Positions 11,721-22,683 are shown, numbered from the stretch's first letter. The stretch: 64,000 bases of DNA from Adiantum capillus-veneris (GCA_014529385.2 CM043958.1:91397935-91461934), one strand, 5' to 3'. Translations and numbers: made by a program. The notes: generated from the letters alone by a model not told the origin.

Positions 11721-12540
11721 CCATAACAAATTAGCTCCCTACCACCCATTGTAAGCAAATGGACAAGCTGAGCATACGAATAAAATTCTTAGCTCGGTAC
11801 TGACCAAAGTGGTTAGTTCAGGAAGGACCGACTGGGAAATGAATCTCCATGCAGCTCTATGGGCTTATCAAGTTTCATTCAAAACAACTCTAAATGCTAC
11901 ACCCTTTAACCTTGTTTATGGTCTTGATGCCATACTGCCAATAGAATTTCTATTGCCGACCTTAAAGGTAGCACAGACTCTTGAATGGACTGGACATGAA
12001 TTGTCAGAAAGACTTGAAGATTTGAAAAAGCTAGATGAGCAAAGGCTAACTGCTGTAGCTCATATCTATGCACAAAAGAGGAAACAAAAACAATTTTTTG
12101 ATTCCCACTTAATCACCAAAATTTTCAAGAAAGGGGACTTAGTTCTAGTCTATTCCCTTAAGCAACACATTCCCAACTTTAAGAAAAAGAGAAATGGACC
12201 ATTTATCATTGAAGATGTATCTCCAAGTGGAGTAGTAAAATTGTCAACCATCGATGGTGAACCAATGGCTAATTGGATTAGTGGACATCGTTTAAAGAAA
12301 TACAATTTGCCATTAACCAATGAATTGCTAGAGAGAATGCATGCAGCCAAACAAAGGAAGATGAAGCGACAACAGGTTATTGATGAAGCCCAAGAGGAAG
12401 CTAGACTTCGAGTACTCAAGCGTAAAGCTGCTCTCAAGAATCAACAGATACCGATTCCCATCAACACTTTGGAAATACATGATCGACAATGGGAATTACC
12501 TAAAGATGCAATTTCAACAGATGACAACTGGTTAGATGGA
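11721..12540 (+). pseudogene. int: gypsy A integrase, C-terminal half
   Basis: Directly after the copia target duplication the core resumes: HNKLAPYHPL, a TAA stop, then ANGQAEHTNK with the catalytic Glu. WEMNLHAALWAYQVSFKTT, ATPFNLVYGLDAILPIEF and a chromatin-side domain (FKKGDLVLVYSLKQ, KKRNGPFIIEDVSPSGVVKL, ISGHRLKKY) follow, as usual in gypsy integrases. A helical, very basic Lys/Arg/Gln linker comes next, running without a stop into the second protease-like domain. No GAG-type chromodomain is visible. Confidence 0.88.
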
Positions 12541-12927
12541 ATGGATATCCACATCAAAGTAAAGCTCAACAATCATATCACCAATGCTTTGGTAGACACG
12601 GGAGCTAGAGTGAATGCAGTCAGTTATTCCACATACAAAAAAGCAACAAGTCAAGCATTGACCGTGGGAATAACGACAATCAAAGGATGCAACAAGAACC
12701 CAACTCCAACATTGGGCGTAGTCAACTTGAACGTGGTAGTACAAGGATGCTCATGTCCACATCAATTTGTATGCTTGCCAAATGAACACATGAATGAGAC
12801 GATGATTCTTGGCATTCCTTGGATGCGTACATACAAAGCAGTACCAGATTGGGATACAAATCAGCTAAAGCTATCGCTTAAGGGAGGGCAACTCATTATT
12901 CCTATTGCACCAAGCAAAGAGAATTAG
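12541..12927 (+). CDS. Second aspartic-protease-like domain (PR2) fused after the integrase
   Basis: In the same open frame as the integrase C-terminus. Numbering from the GTG at 11809, residues 244-362 have a retropepsin pattern: MDIHIKVKLNN, then NALVDTGARVNAVSYSTYKK with DTG at 263-265 (base 12595), a hydrophobic middle strand (GVVNLNVVVQG) and MILGIPWMRTYKAVPDW with ILG at 333-335. This is the arrangement of an active-site triad plus the ILG loop of retroviral-type proteases. It differs in sequence from PR1 of the same element (DSG at 2541; ILGRPFMR), so it is not a simple recent duplication. Known: Ty3/gypsy elements carry one protease before RT. Inference: an additional protease or a protease-fold binding domain. 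It ends at a TAG; the frame continues in the basic tail. Confidence 0.7.
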   Translation: MDIHIKVKLNNHITNALVDTGARVNAVSYSTYKKATSQALTVGITTIKGCNKNPTPTLGVVNLNVVVQGCSCPHQFVCLPNEHMNETMILGIPWMRTYKAVPDWDTNQLKLSLKGGQLIIPIAPSKEN

Positions 12928-13614
12928 AAAAGATACAATCAGAGTCCCAATCCATGATGTAAATCTTCTCCATCCCCTCAACAAACAAATGCTACAAGTA
13001 GCATGCAAGGAGTCAGACAAATTTGGGTACCAAAAGCACAACTTGTGGATAAACCAAATCAGATATGGGTGCCTAAAATTTCACCAAAGAAACAGAAGAC
13101 GGTTCCAAGGATTCAAGCATATAATCGACCATCTATGAACAAGGAACCTAACATGAAAAAGGTTTGGAAGAAAAAAGAGCACTTATCTTCTCCACACAAC
13201 GTGAAACCAATCAAACAGAGGCGAGTTAAGTCTAAACCTCTCAAGAACCATGCACCAAGCAGACCGAGCTACCAGTGGCGAGAAAAAGCCTGACAACCAT
13301 CTAAAATGCTCCCCACAGCTCAAGCAATCAGCGTGCTTAAACACCCTGATGGTACTATCAAACAGAGAGCACAAAGGCTACAGGATTTTCTCTTTGGAAG
13401 CCTTCAACAGCAAACCTCGCCATCGAAAACCCTTGAGTTACTTACTCAAGACCCAACTCTTGCATATCATGTTGAGTTGAATTGCATTAATGTTCATATC
13501 ATGGTAGGGCCAATCACGACTATGCATAGACACAATTGTTCAACCCATGCACACAAGTCGTCCCAGAGAACGCCATCTAGGAGGGATGGAAGGATACTAC
13601 TAGATACTAAGTAA
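12928..13614 (+). pseudogene. Basic tail after PR2, with a repeated QIWVPK motif
   Basis: Same frame as PR2, interrupted by TAG (12925-12927), TGA (12958-12960) and TGA (13291-13293), ending at a TAA at 13612-13614. Contains RQIWVPKAQLVDKPNQIWVPK, two QIWVPK motifs 14 residues apart, then a Lys/Arg/Pro/Ser-rich stretch and a short helical part (SVLKHPDGTIKQRAQRLQDFLFG). Related WVPK motifs occur in the gag-to-pol spacers of some plant copia elements, but no homologous domain can be named. It may be a nucleic-acid-binding tail. Confidence 0.5.
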
Positions 13615-15040
13615 TTAAGGGCAATGTTTGAAGAGGGAGAAAAAAAGTTTCATGTTAATGTGTGATTTTTTGCAAAACTACCTAATAATGCCCTTATAAT
13701 TCATCAACAAGGAAAAATTCACTGATAATATCTTTCCTATGAGTGTAAATAGTGTATATACTATCAGAAAATCATAAAAAATAGTCCTTTTTTGAGTATT
13801 TTTCATCATTTTTGTGAAAAGGAGGCTTAAAAATGGAGGAATCCAACAAAAAACAATAAAGCTGTGTTTTTTAGAGGATTTTCTTAATTACTGGATTTTC
13901 ACCTTGCTTTTTTAGAGAATTTTTCTATTTTCTTTGATTTTTCAAATAAAAAGGTCAAAAATTAATAATAAACAACAGGGAAGCTCAGATGGAAAAATGG
14001 AAGACACGATGGTGATCAGAAAGACAAGGCAAACAAACACAAAAATTTTCAATGAAATCAGAAGATGGAAGCGGGAAGCCTAAATTAGGCGGCCAGACCT
14101 ACTTCTGCAAAAGTTTTGCAGAATGAGCTACAGGAATCCGATTTGGGACATTTTTGAGCCTAATAGATTTCACGGCCTAATAGGACTAACGGGAGAATCT
14201 GGGGAAATTTGGTTCGGGAAGTCCAGGTATAGATATCCAGCTTAGGCTAAAACCACCTCATTTCTACTTGGAGCTTTGCAGAGAGAGCATTTCAGCTTCT
14301 TTCGCGCGTCATTTTCGTAGCCCACAGTTGACCTTTTGCAGCGCCGTCTCACACGAGACATGAGGGGTACATTGGGGTAATTTCCGTACTAATCAATGAT
14401 CCATTTTGTACGGCCGGTAGCTAGTCTAAAGCCGTAGAAAAAACCCTAGAAGCCGAGCAGTGTACGAAGACCTACGACCTAAAAGTGACCATGGCGGCCT
14501 GCCAGCTTGACCAAATTGGATGGGATTTGAACCATAGCATGCCCTAACATAATAGAACTATTCCATACCATCAGATGATCATTCGGCTGGGGTCAAGGCG
14601 GTCCTCAGTAGAGAATTAGGGTTTTTTGAGACATGTCAGAATTCCAACCTGACCCAACAGATGGCTTGCTAATGAGGCTCATATACAATGTATATGATTG
14701 GTTTGGAGAAATCCATCAAGTAAAGCCCTCGAAAAGCGGAAAACTGCTCGAAGGTTACAAAGCGTCAAATTCGACATATGAAGCCAAACTGACTCCAAAT
14801 GAGCCAGAATTGAATAGGTAGCTTCGCGATGATGTTATGGACAAGTCCAAGGCCTCAAAGTTGACAGACCATCCCAACAGATAGAGTAGTCGCAAAAGAC
14901 GGTGATTTCAGAGTCAATAGAACATAAAGTGATGTCGGACATGACCAAACTTGACTAAATTCAATTTTTGACTTGTATTAGGTGTATGAAACATGTTTAG
15001 GTCAAAATTTATGTGAAATTGCAAAGTTTTTGTCACTGTT

Positions 15041-15062
15041 GTAAATAATCGCGATTATTTAC
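15041..15062. repeat. 22-bp perfect palindrome, copy 1 (core AATAATCGCGATTATT)
   Basis: Perfect self-complement over 22 bases, flanked by GTA/TAC. A related core AATCGCGATT occurs in the LTR of this element (about 19949-19960). Confidence 0.9.
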
Positions 15063-15321
15063 TTTTGCAACATTTTTGCATGGAAACAATTCACCTCACC
15101 TATCATGTGTCCATGCCTATCACATGCCAAAAATCAAGTATGAGCCAAAATGACCACCCATTACTTGCAAAAATGCCAAAAAACGCAAAGAAGTCTGTGA
15201 AAGCCCGAAATTTGGGTTATGAACAACTTTTCTTGATCCAAATCACCTCATAATTCATAACCAAGGTTTATATCATGCGTAGAACCAGTCTATGCCAAAA
15301 AATGTCATTTTGGGAAGAAAA

Positions 15322-15343
15322 GTTAATAATCGTGATTATTTAC
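15322..15343. repeat. Palindrome, copy 2 (one CG changed to TG)
   Basis: Same motif with AATCGTGATT in the centre and one change in the outer arm. Its centre is 281 bp from copy 1 and 294 bp from copy 3. Confidence 0.85.
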
Positions 15344-15615
15344 TTTTTAGCCAAAATAGGACAATTTTGAAAAATTGTCATCATACATCCAAAGTACATG
15401 ATGTGATAAGCCCACTAGCCAATTTTGAGTCAATTTGGATTTCAAAATCTCAAATTTCCTTTATATCTATTGTTTCAGAGACCTAAAGCCCAAATCTGGT
15501 ACCATTTCCACCCTGTACATCCAAATGAGCCCAAATTCCCCTCAGACCATGTGATTGGCACTTACTTCAAGCCTATAAAGCCAAAATTGCAAAAAAGTTG
15601 GAAATTTTCTCAGTT

Positions 15616-15637
15616 GTAAATAATCGCGATTATTTAC
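15616..15637. repeat. 22-bp perfect palindrome, copy 3
   Basis: Sequence identical to copy 1 over all 22 bases, although the sequence between copies is hardly alike. This suggests the palindrome itself is kept or was spread. Confidence 0.9.
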
Positions 15638-15824
15638 TTTGGATGCAAATTTCTATTTTGACCATACAGTTTTGTTCCTTGCATGATTTTATGCATCTGT
15701 GCTTGTTCAAAAATTGATTTGAAGCAATTTGGACCAGATTATCAGCATTTCAATCTAAAAGGACATTCTGGAGAAAAATCGGACAACTCATCTAACTTTG
15801 CACTCTATTCACTGAACAGGAGCA

Positions 15825-16627
15825 ATGCAAGCCGCGGAGAAGGCCAAGAAGAAGTTAAACCAAAAGGAAAAACTGCAAGAGCTGCCACCGTATCAGCTGG
15901 ACCCCGCGTCAGTAAAGGTAGCAAATGCATCTTATCTTTCTAAGGAGAAGTTAGAAGAACACCACACCACGGTCTTCACCGGTAGATTTAAGGGTATCCA
16001 GTGGAGTTGCAGATCTTGCCCAAAGAGGTTTATGATGTCGCAGCAAAGCCAGAAACCAAAGAGGCTAACCGCAGGTTGGGACTCCGACACTTCTATGAAT
16101 AGGAGGCGTGCGGAGTAGACTTTCAGAAGGCTTATGAGCTTCTGTCCACCATCAAGGAAGACAAAACTGCTTAAATCTCATACAACCAAGGAAATAAGAT
16201 AGAGGTGGTGATTACAAAGGAAATAGTGGCAGAGGCACTCAGATTGCCCACTGAAGGGATGACTATGCGGGCGAGAGATAGGAAAACAGCGGGCACGTTT
16301 ACAAAGGAAACAGCTGCGGCTACATTTGCCGATCTCATCCACAAGCAGATGGAAGAGCCAGCCCGTCTGTACCATCAATATTTCCATTTCCTAGCGAAAA
16401 TGCCACCAAGGTACACTACACCAAATCATGCCGTGGCCACCACTTTTACACAAGTTCTAAAGTCAACTATCAGACAACATGTGGACCACGCGCAATATGT
16501 GTTGACAACATTGAAGGCCACCAACAAGGAGGGAAAGATAACCTACTTGGGCGCACCTGAAGTCTTGACCAGAATAGCCTATCATGCCATCAGCATGGCC
16601 GATAATCTTCCGCCTGCCTCGGATTAG
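15825..16627 (+). pseudogene. ORF X of gypsy A, N-terminal domain
   Basis: Starts at an ATG (MQAAEKAKKKLNQKEK) with a short charged helix, then SYLSKEKLEEHHTTVFTGRFKGI. The frame shifts near 16000, is broken by stops at about 16099 and 16172, and continues as VVITKEIVAEALRLPTEGM, HKQMEEPARLYHQYFHFLAKM and TFTQVLKSTIRQHVDHAQYV. The phrase around EALRLPTEG recalls plant retrotransposon-associated proteins of unknown role in Tat/Ogre-like elements; this is a resemblance by eye only. It lies on the same strand as pol, upstream of PPT and LTR, the position of extra or env-like ORFs in large plant gypsy elements. Confidence 0.5.
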
Positions 16628-17840
16628 AACACATGGATCTTGGAAGCTCCACCCTCTCCAAGATCTACAAGATCTGGTAAACGATGATTTAAATCAGGCG
16701 ATGAGTCTGATGACAGTTCATCCGAGCAACATAGCAGTGAAAGTTCTGACAACGAAGAAAAAAGAGCTAGGAGGGAAGAAATGAAGCGAAAAGCTGTGGC
16801 TGCTCACCAAGAGGAGACAGCTCAAAAGCAAGCGAGATTTGAAAGAGAAAAACAGGAATATCAGTGCACTAGGCAAGCGCAAGGAAAAGACCCAGAAAAG
16901 TGGGTACCTACCGGCTTGAAGTGACCTCAAACAAAACATCATTCAAGGAAAGAGGCCGAGGATCCCAAGGATCATTTAGAAAGAATCTACAAAGAGGTAG
17001 AGGCATTGAAGCTAAAAGAAGGTGAAGAAGCGACTAAGAAAGCTGAAGAAGCGGGATCTCAAGAGCAAAGCCAAGAATCTCCCCGACCCACCTCACCGCC
17101 GCCGGAACAATAGGATCAACCCATGCCCACTCCACCATCATCACTGCCAGGCCAAGAGACCACGGAAGAGTCCGAGACTGAGAAGGCAACAGAGTTTGAG
17201 ATCACTCACCAAACGGAAGCCAAACAAAAAACTGACCACGTCGAACAACATAAAGAAAAGGAAGTTGAACCAGAACCAGAATAGATAGCTGCGGAAACTC
17301 ACAAGACGGCAGATGAAACTGATAAAGAGGAAGATAAAGAAAAGGAGCAAACCACTATACATGAGGAAAAAACCGACATTGAGAAGGCAGGGAGGCCTAC
17401 AATTGAAGAAATTGTAAGGGTTGAGACGACATAGCATGTCTCCACTCAGCTAGAAAATACCGAGGTTTCAAAACCTTAGGATGGCAAAGGAGAAGCAACC
17501 ACCTCTATAGTAACACCAACAATAACAACACAGCAAGACACAACACAGGAAGCTGTCGGCAGATCCGAACTAGCAAGACAAGAGGAGTGGAAGTCCAATG
17601 ATGAAGTCATTGTACAAGTGAAAGAGTATGCAAGGCAAATGCAAATCATGACGGAGAAACTCCGCTCAGCAGCCTTTAACCGTAGTACTAAAGACAAAGA
17701 ATTAAAAATGGTCATCGATGCTCTTCAAGGCGAGCTCGACGACAAAATGGCTACAATTACAGATCTCCAAAGGCAAGTATAGGAGCTCAAGATTGAAGTA
17801 GAAATAGCATCAAATAGCATGAGACAGCCAACAGAAGGAA
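16628..17840 (+). pseudogene. ORF X, low-complexity acidic/charged middle part
   Basis: Readable in pieces in different frames. DESDDSSSEQ is followed by a Lys/Arg/Glu-rich helix (EEKRARREEMKRK), then from about 17000 a Glu/Lys/Pro/Ser/Thr-rich segment (KLKEGEEATKKAEEAGSQEQ) and a helical stretch with KLRSAAFNRSTKDKELK. Stops at about 17112, 17284, 17434, 17479 and 17782. Composition suggests an intrinsically disordered linker between the N-terminal domain and the coiled coil. No enzymatic motif. Confidence 0.4.
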
Positions 17841-18605
17841 ATGGATGAATTGGGTGACCTCCTGACTAAGCTATCTGATGCCTACAAATTGAAAGATGAG
17901 CAATTGACAGAAGTAACAAATGAACTTCTCACCACTTCTCTGTCCACTCAAAAGATTCAAGTACAATTAGATGTAGCCAACACATCATTGCAGTATTCGG
18001 AACAGAGGATGAATGATCAGGCCACTTTCTTGCCGCAATTAAGAGAAAATTCAGTTGTGGCCTCAATCAAGGGAACATATGAGGTGTATAAAGCACTTGA
18101 AAAGAAAAACAGATATTTAGAGCTGGAGTTGAAGCTAGAGCAGTCACAACACAGAGACCTGGTGCTCATGTGGGTCCAAAGAGAGGAGGAGCTCCTTAAA
18201 GAGATTGCAGAATTGAAAAGAGTAAACCAACTCCTCAGAGATGAAAAGCCAGATACATTGGAGGAGGCAGGCACTTCAGAGTCGTCCCAAGTGGAAATTC
18301 CCTCGGTCTCTTTTGTTGACTTTGAGACACAATCTATAGTAGAGCCGAGTGGGGAAGAAGATTTTCAAATCCTAGTCACAGAGGAAGACACGGTGCCAAT
18401 GGTCCAGGTGTCAAAGGCTGAAGAAGATGCATTAAAAGAGAAGATTGCCTTGGAGGTACATGAGCAGTGGAAGGCAGCTATGAATTGGGAGTTGAGAGTT
18501 TTACACTCTGTCAACGTCACACAGCTCACTCCCAGTCAAACAATGCCCAATGGCACCAACAATCCCTGCCATACCCTCTCATCAAGGTTGAACTCTTGTA
18601 GGTAA
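17841..18605 (+). pseudogene. ORF X, coiled-coil part
   Basis: 254-residue open stretch. Residues 1-130 are rich in Leu, Glu, Lys and Gln with heptad-like spacing (LLTKLSDAYKLKDEQLTEVT; YLELELKLEQSQHRDLVLMW; LLKEIAELKRVNQLLRDEK), a likely coiled coil. An acidic segment follows (EEDFQILVTEEDTVPMVQ). It could mediate multimerisation. Not recognised as any known retroviral Env, and no signal peptide is seen. Confidence 0.5.
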
Positions 18606-19366
18606 ATGAAAGATTATACCGAGATATGCAAGAAGATGGTGAAGATCAAGACCACCCGAAGTGGCCGCTAAGCTGGTTGAACAAGAATCCAAGATACTTG
18701 ATTCTGTTCACGAGAGCACCTGCGGCCATACAAAAGGATCCAACATTTTGTCATGTACCTCAAGTACGGACATGGCAAGCACATGAAGCACTGCAGAGGA
18801 AGAGGCCAACATGGCTAAACTTTCCTAGGCTGCCAGCTCCTGAGAGAGGTCAAGCAACAGAATAATACATGGTGAAAACCCTAACGGGTGCCATGAAATT
18901 ATTCAAAAGTCTGTCAGATCTCTCCTGCACAATGCTTTACAAAATTTGCAGGATGCTACCTACTTGCATGCAAGTCTTCAATGATCCTGAGCAGAGAGGA
19001 GCCCCATGGCTCTCATTTTTGGAAGGAAACAAACGCATGTGCTATGATCTAAGTGGGCAGCCCTCAGAGGAAGTTCTTTATGGCTTTTTTACCCGATGCA
19101 TATTTCTGCCATTGCACAATATGCTAGCTTTTGAGGAGGCCTTCTACACTGGAATTTTCACCTGGCGAACAAAAATATTTGCGCCGGTGATAAGCAACCT
19201 CATAGCCATATTTGTCGGCTACTCGGCAGTAGAATTCAAAAACAAAGTCACCATCCAGTTTTTGCAGGTGCTAGACAAAGAACGCAAAATCAGATATGAA
19301 AAAGCACTAGAAGCACTAAAGGACCGCCTCACCCGCCGTCAACCCGATGATTACCTCAGCCCATAA
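18606..19366 (+). pseudogene. ORF X, C-terminal domain
   Basis: Open in one frame from 18626, interrupted by one TAA at 18863-18865, to the stop at 19364-19366. Contains HPKWPLSWLNKNPRYLILFTR, RTWQAHEALQRKRPTWL, then MLYKICRMLPTCMQVF, a globular-looking region with aromatic clusters (EEVLYGFFTRCIFLPLHNML, WRTKIFAPVISNLIAIFVGY) and a charged end. NLIAIFVGYSAVEF is moderately hydrophobic but too short and mixed to call a membrane span. It stops 24 bases before the PPT. Function unknown. Confidence 0.5.
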
Positions 19367-19390
19367 AGCTGTGTCAAGGGACGACACAGG

Positions 19391-19405
19391 CGAGGAGGGG
19401 AGGAA
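19391..19405 (+). promoter_or_regulatory. gypsy A polypurine tract
   Basis: CGAGGAGGGGAGGAA immediately before the TG of the LTR: typical plus-strand primer site and it fixes the LTR boundary. Confidence 0.85.
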
Positions 19406-20281
19406 TGTTAGCAGCAAGCTAACGTGGACACCATTTTTCGGAGTTCTTCTTGTAAAAACAATCATTATTTTGATAAGCCTTGTAATTAATGAGCCGAGGC
19501 TACAAGGTTCCAGATTGTATCAACCATTCAATTCCCAGCTTTGGTAGAACTCTAGATTATCACTTTTGAACACCCAAAAACCTTGGCTAAGGTATAAAAG
19601 CCAATTTTTGTAAGTTTTTTATAAGTTTTTGGATAAGAAATACACAGCGTGAGCTAATGGCGCTCACTTCTCTCCTTCTCGTGCTTCCTACTCCCTCTCC
19701 GGTTGTCACATTGTGAATGCATTTGTTGCATTGCAACCGTAGGTAAGAGCTCTACGCATTGACGTAAGCCATTCACAGTATTTCGTAGCTTTTGGCATTG
19801 CCGATCCGCGGCCTAATTTCATCATAACTAGGAATTTGCACTTTCAAATCAAAAACTAAGCATAGGCGGGGTATTGGGGCATCATTGCTAAGCATTTAGA
19901 TGCATTCTGGGTCGAAAACGACTAGGTCAAAAATCCACTACTGTTATATAATCGCGATTTTGGAACTTGACCTAAAGTGGGTTTGAGGCCATACACATGT
20001 GTGCTTAGGTCTTATAAACTTGTCCTAGAAGTTTCGTTACGTTTGGATGTCATTTGATGCTGTAACGGATGTGATTTGCTTGCCGATGAGCGATTGGGTT
20101 TTGGTGATTTCATTCACTTGAGTGTAGCTTGAGTTAGATGCGAGTTGTTAGTTGTTTTCTAAGAGCTTGAAAACCTCTTGTAGCCTCTATGCACTAGTCG
20201 AGTCAGCTTCGTCCCATGGTTTGACAAATTAATCGTGGTTCTCGCTAATACTGCAATAAGATAGGATGGTGAGGTTAGACA
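19406..20281 (+). repeat. gypsy A 3' LTR
   Basis: Begins TGTTAGCAGCAAGC after the PPT. Alignment by eye with the copy B LTR (47160-47910) runs from the first base for about 700 bp, and with the copy D LTR from the TATA region to the end. The right end is placed at the TAGACA at 20276-20281, by comparison with D, where CA precedes the PBS; this end is approximate. It holds the AATCGCGATT palindrome at about 19949. Confidence 0.8.
19591..19600 (+). promoter_or_regulatory. LTR core promoter (TATA box) of gypsy A
   Basis: GGTATAAAAG, preceded by CCTTGGCTAA. The same block is at 35110-35119 (D) and 47369-47378 (B), so it is conserved in otherwise divergent LTRs. Confidence 0.75.
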
Positions 20282-20640
20282 TGCGTCCCACAAAAATCCT
20301 TAATTCTACACCAATTTTTCCTAGGAATTTGATCAATGGAACCTTCTTTATGACACATAGGCTCACATTTACTCCTCCCAATGTATCTATGCACAAAACA
20401 CACAATCTACACTTATATATACAATTTCAATATATTGTACAAAGTTGTGTAAGTATTTTCATAGGGGAGGAGTTCTCAATGCTCGACATAGCATGGAGTT
20501 TAGGCCATGAGCCGAACTGCATCCAGAGGCACTAACAACTAGTGCTACCTTTGAATGGGTGATATGGATAAAATCGTACTCAAGAATAATAATATTGTGG
20601 AGAGTGAATATATGTGTACACCTCATTGTACACACACACA
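20282..20640. other. Non-coding, nothing recognised
   Basis: Flank of gypsy A. No repeat or gene pattern seen apart from a short CA run at its right edge (20632-20648). Confidence 0.5.
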
Positions 20641-20649
20641 CACACACAG

Positions 20650-21060
<411 letters not shown>

Positions 21061-21875
21061 AATTCCAACAAAAATCCAAGAACACTGGCTTCCACAAGCA
21101 AAGTCACAACCATAATTCATGAGGGATCTTAGTCCTTGACCATAAACCATCTTCCATACTGAATTGACTCCCACACTTGGATTTTGACATATCCACTATA
21201 ATCAAATTGAGCCCACACACATGGACCTTAAGAAATAAACCTTTTATGCATAAACTAAGTCCAACTAGCAACAAATCATGATATCAAAATACAATTTCAG
21301 CAATATCCAATCACGCATAGGTGATATACTATGAACACACCTCACCCCCCTAGCACATATCGCTAATTTTGACCTAGGAGGGTGGGAGCTTGCACCACTC
21401 CAAATAATAGATATGTATCACCGTGTGGTAGTAGACGTAATAATTGGCACTGAAAACTGAGCACCAAGGTTGATTTTATAGACACTCTGTCAGGTTGGAG
21501 TGTGCTCCAAGCTGAGATAGGGCGTCCTATCTTCTGCGTGGAATAGCTTCTAGCTATTGAAAAAAACTCCAGTCTTTTCTAAAAACACAACAAAGCTTTT
21601 GGTGGTCAACTCTCATCTCTTACCCTTCAATTTCTACAGTATACAGATTGATTAATTGGATAGTGTCCTGGTAACTAATATGACCGTGACTAAAATATGA
21701 TGCATTGTGATGCCTCAACATAAAAATATGACTTTCTTGTACTATCTTGGTGTATTTACTATGTCACTTTTTATAATTATAATTCTAATAAAGATCTAGG
21801 TTTTTCTTCGGGTGGTCGTTTTTACATCCGATGATGACTAAAAATAGTATTTTTATATTTAGGTCATCCTAAAAA
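21061..21875. other. Non-coding, nothing recognised
   Basis: AT-rich sequence without ORF, repeat or TE motif that I can support. Confidence 0.45.
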
Positions 21876-21879
21876 GAAC

Positions 21880-22260
21880 ATTACTTTTCAAAAACACCAA
21901 AAATCACGAAAAGCTAAAATTAGCGTAAAATGCAAAAAAAGTAAAAGTTTCTATAACTGAACCACGGGTTTCCTTTGTCCATCGGAACAAGAAAATGTTC
22001 TTGGTTTTCACTAAAAAACACTAAAAATCATGAAAAGTTAAAAATATTGTGAAAAGCATTCGAAAAGTAAATTTGTACAAAATTGAATTATAGCTTCTCC
22101 GGTACTCGTAGATCAGGATCCGGCCGTGTTTTCTATATAAAAACACCGAAAAGCATTAAAAAACATGAAAAATTAATAAAAAATGATTTTTTTTTCAAAA
22201 TTGAACCAATCGTCTATCTCACCTGCTGGAACATGAACATGACCTTGCTTTTCACTTTAG
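21880..22260. repeat. Degenerate tandem repeat, about 125-bp unit, three copies
   Basis: The phrase AAAACACYRAAAA-TCAYGAAAAG-TAAAA recurs near 21890, 22014 and 22140, with similar sequence between. Units are divergent, so the array is old. Confidence 0.6.
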
Positions 22261-22601
22261 AACCTTACAACATTGTCAAACAAACCTTCTAAGCCAAAAT
22301 CTAGCAAAACGAATATTGAAATTTAGTTTTCTTATTTTTAAAAGAGACCCAAAATTTGGGGATCTTACATTTATGATGGTTTTTGATGATTTTTAATGCT
22401 TTGAAAACATTTTCATTTGTAATTGCGGTGCATAATGACACACTTTATCAATATCCTTGGCAAAAAAAGAAAAGTATTTCCCTGAGGGTTTCGTTGGCAA
22501 ACCCCTCTTGAAAATAGGGGTCATCAAAAAATGCATTTCAAAAAACATGTAGAACTATTAACAAAATTAACGTTTTGTTCTGGTTTTTTACTTGTTTGCA
22601 G

Positions 22602-22683
22602 TCTAGTCCATTAGAGAAAAGAAAGAGCACAAGTAGAACCTCAAACAAAGGAGGAGAAAGAAAGAAAAACAAAGATGTTGATT
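22602..22683 (+). other. Possible last exon of a lost gene (weak)
   Basis: TTGTTTGCAG at 22592-22601 looks like a 3' splice site. It is followed by a short frame with a bipartite-NLS-like basic stretch (EKRKSTSRTSNKGGERKKNK) ending DVDFDIE and a TAA. No upstream exon could be found. It may be chance. Confidence 0.2.

Larger units (their letters stand above)
13615..15824 (+). other. Non-coding internal region of gypsy A with three palindromes
   Basis: About 2.2 kb without a convincing reading frame between the pol tail and ORF X. The first 350 bases are AT-rich; 14000-14640 is more GC-balanced and could hold a promoter for ORF X, but no clear TATA element could be assigned. 15000-15640 carries three copies of a long palindrome centred on AATCGCGATT. 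Short open frames at 14633, 15065, 15292 and 15425 show no codon or motif support. Confidence 0.55.
1..20281 (+). mobile_element. Ty3/gypsy LTR retrotransposon, copy A (5' end outside window, split by a copia insertion)
   Basis: Seen: gag, aspartic protease, RT, RNase H and integrase follow each other in the Ty3/gypsy order on the + strand. The integrase resumes after the nested copia element (6070-11715 plus a 5-bp duplication) and leads into extra reading frames, a purine tract (19391-19405) and an LTR starting TGTTAGCAG at 19406. Inference: the stretch 13615-19405 belongs to the same element. Support is the shared orientation, the PPT and LTR at its end, an AATCGCGATT motif found both in this stretch and in the LTR, and copy B, where integrase of the same family is joined to the same type of LTR. 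Without the copia insert more than 14.6 kb are present, very large for a gypsy element and reminiscent of the Tat/Athila/Ogre group. It is decayed: several frameshifts and stops. Confidence 0.85.

Noticed and set aside
14633-15619. Several 62-64-aa frames in the non-coding part of gypsy A
   Set aside because: AT-rich, no conserved motif, cross the palindromes; chance frames.
18869-19366. ORF X C-terminus as a retroviral envelope
   Set aside because: No signal peptide, no clear membrane span, no fusion peptide or glycosylation pattern that I could see.
22602-22683. Host gene exon with a nuclear localisation signal
   Set aside because: Only an acceptor-like site and a short basic frame; no other exons. 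Listed with low confidence, not as a gene.
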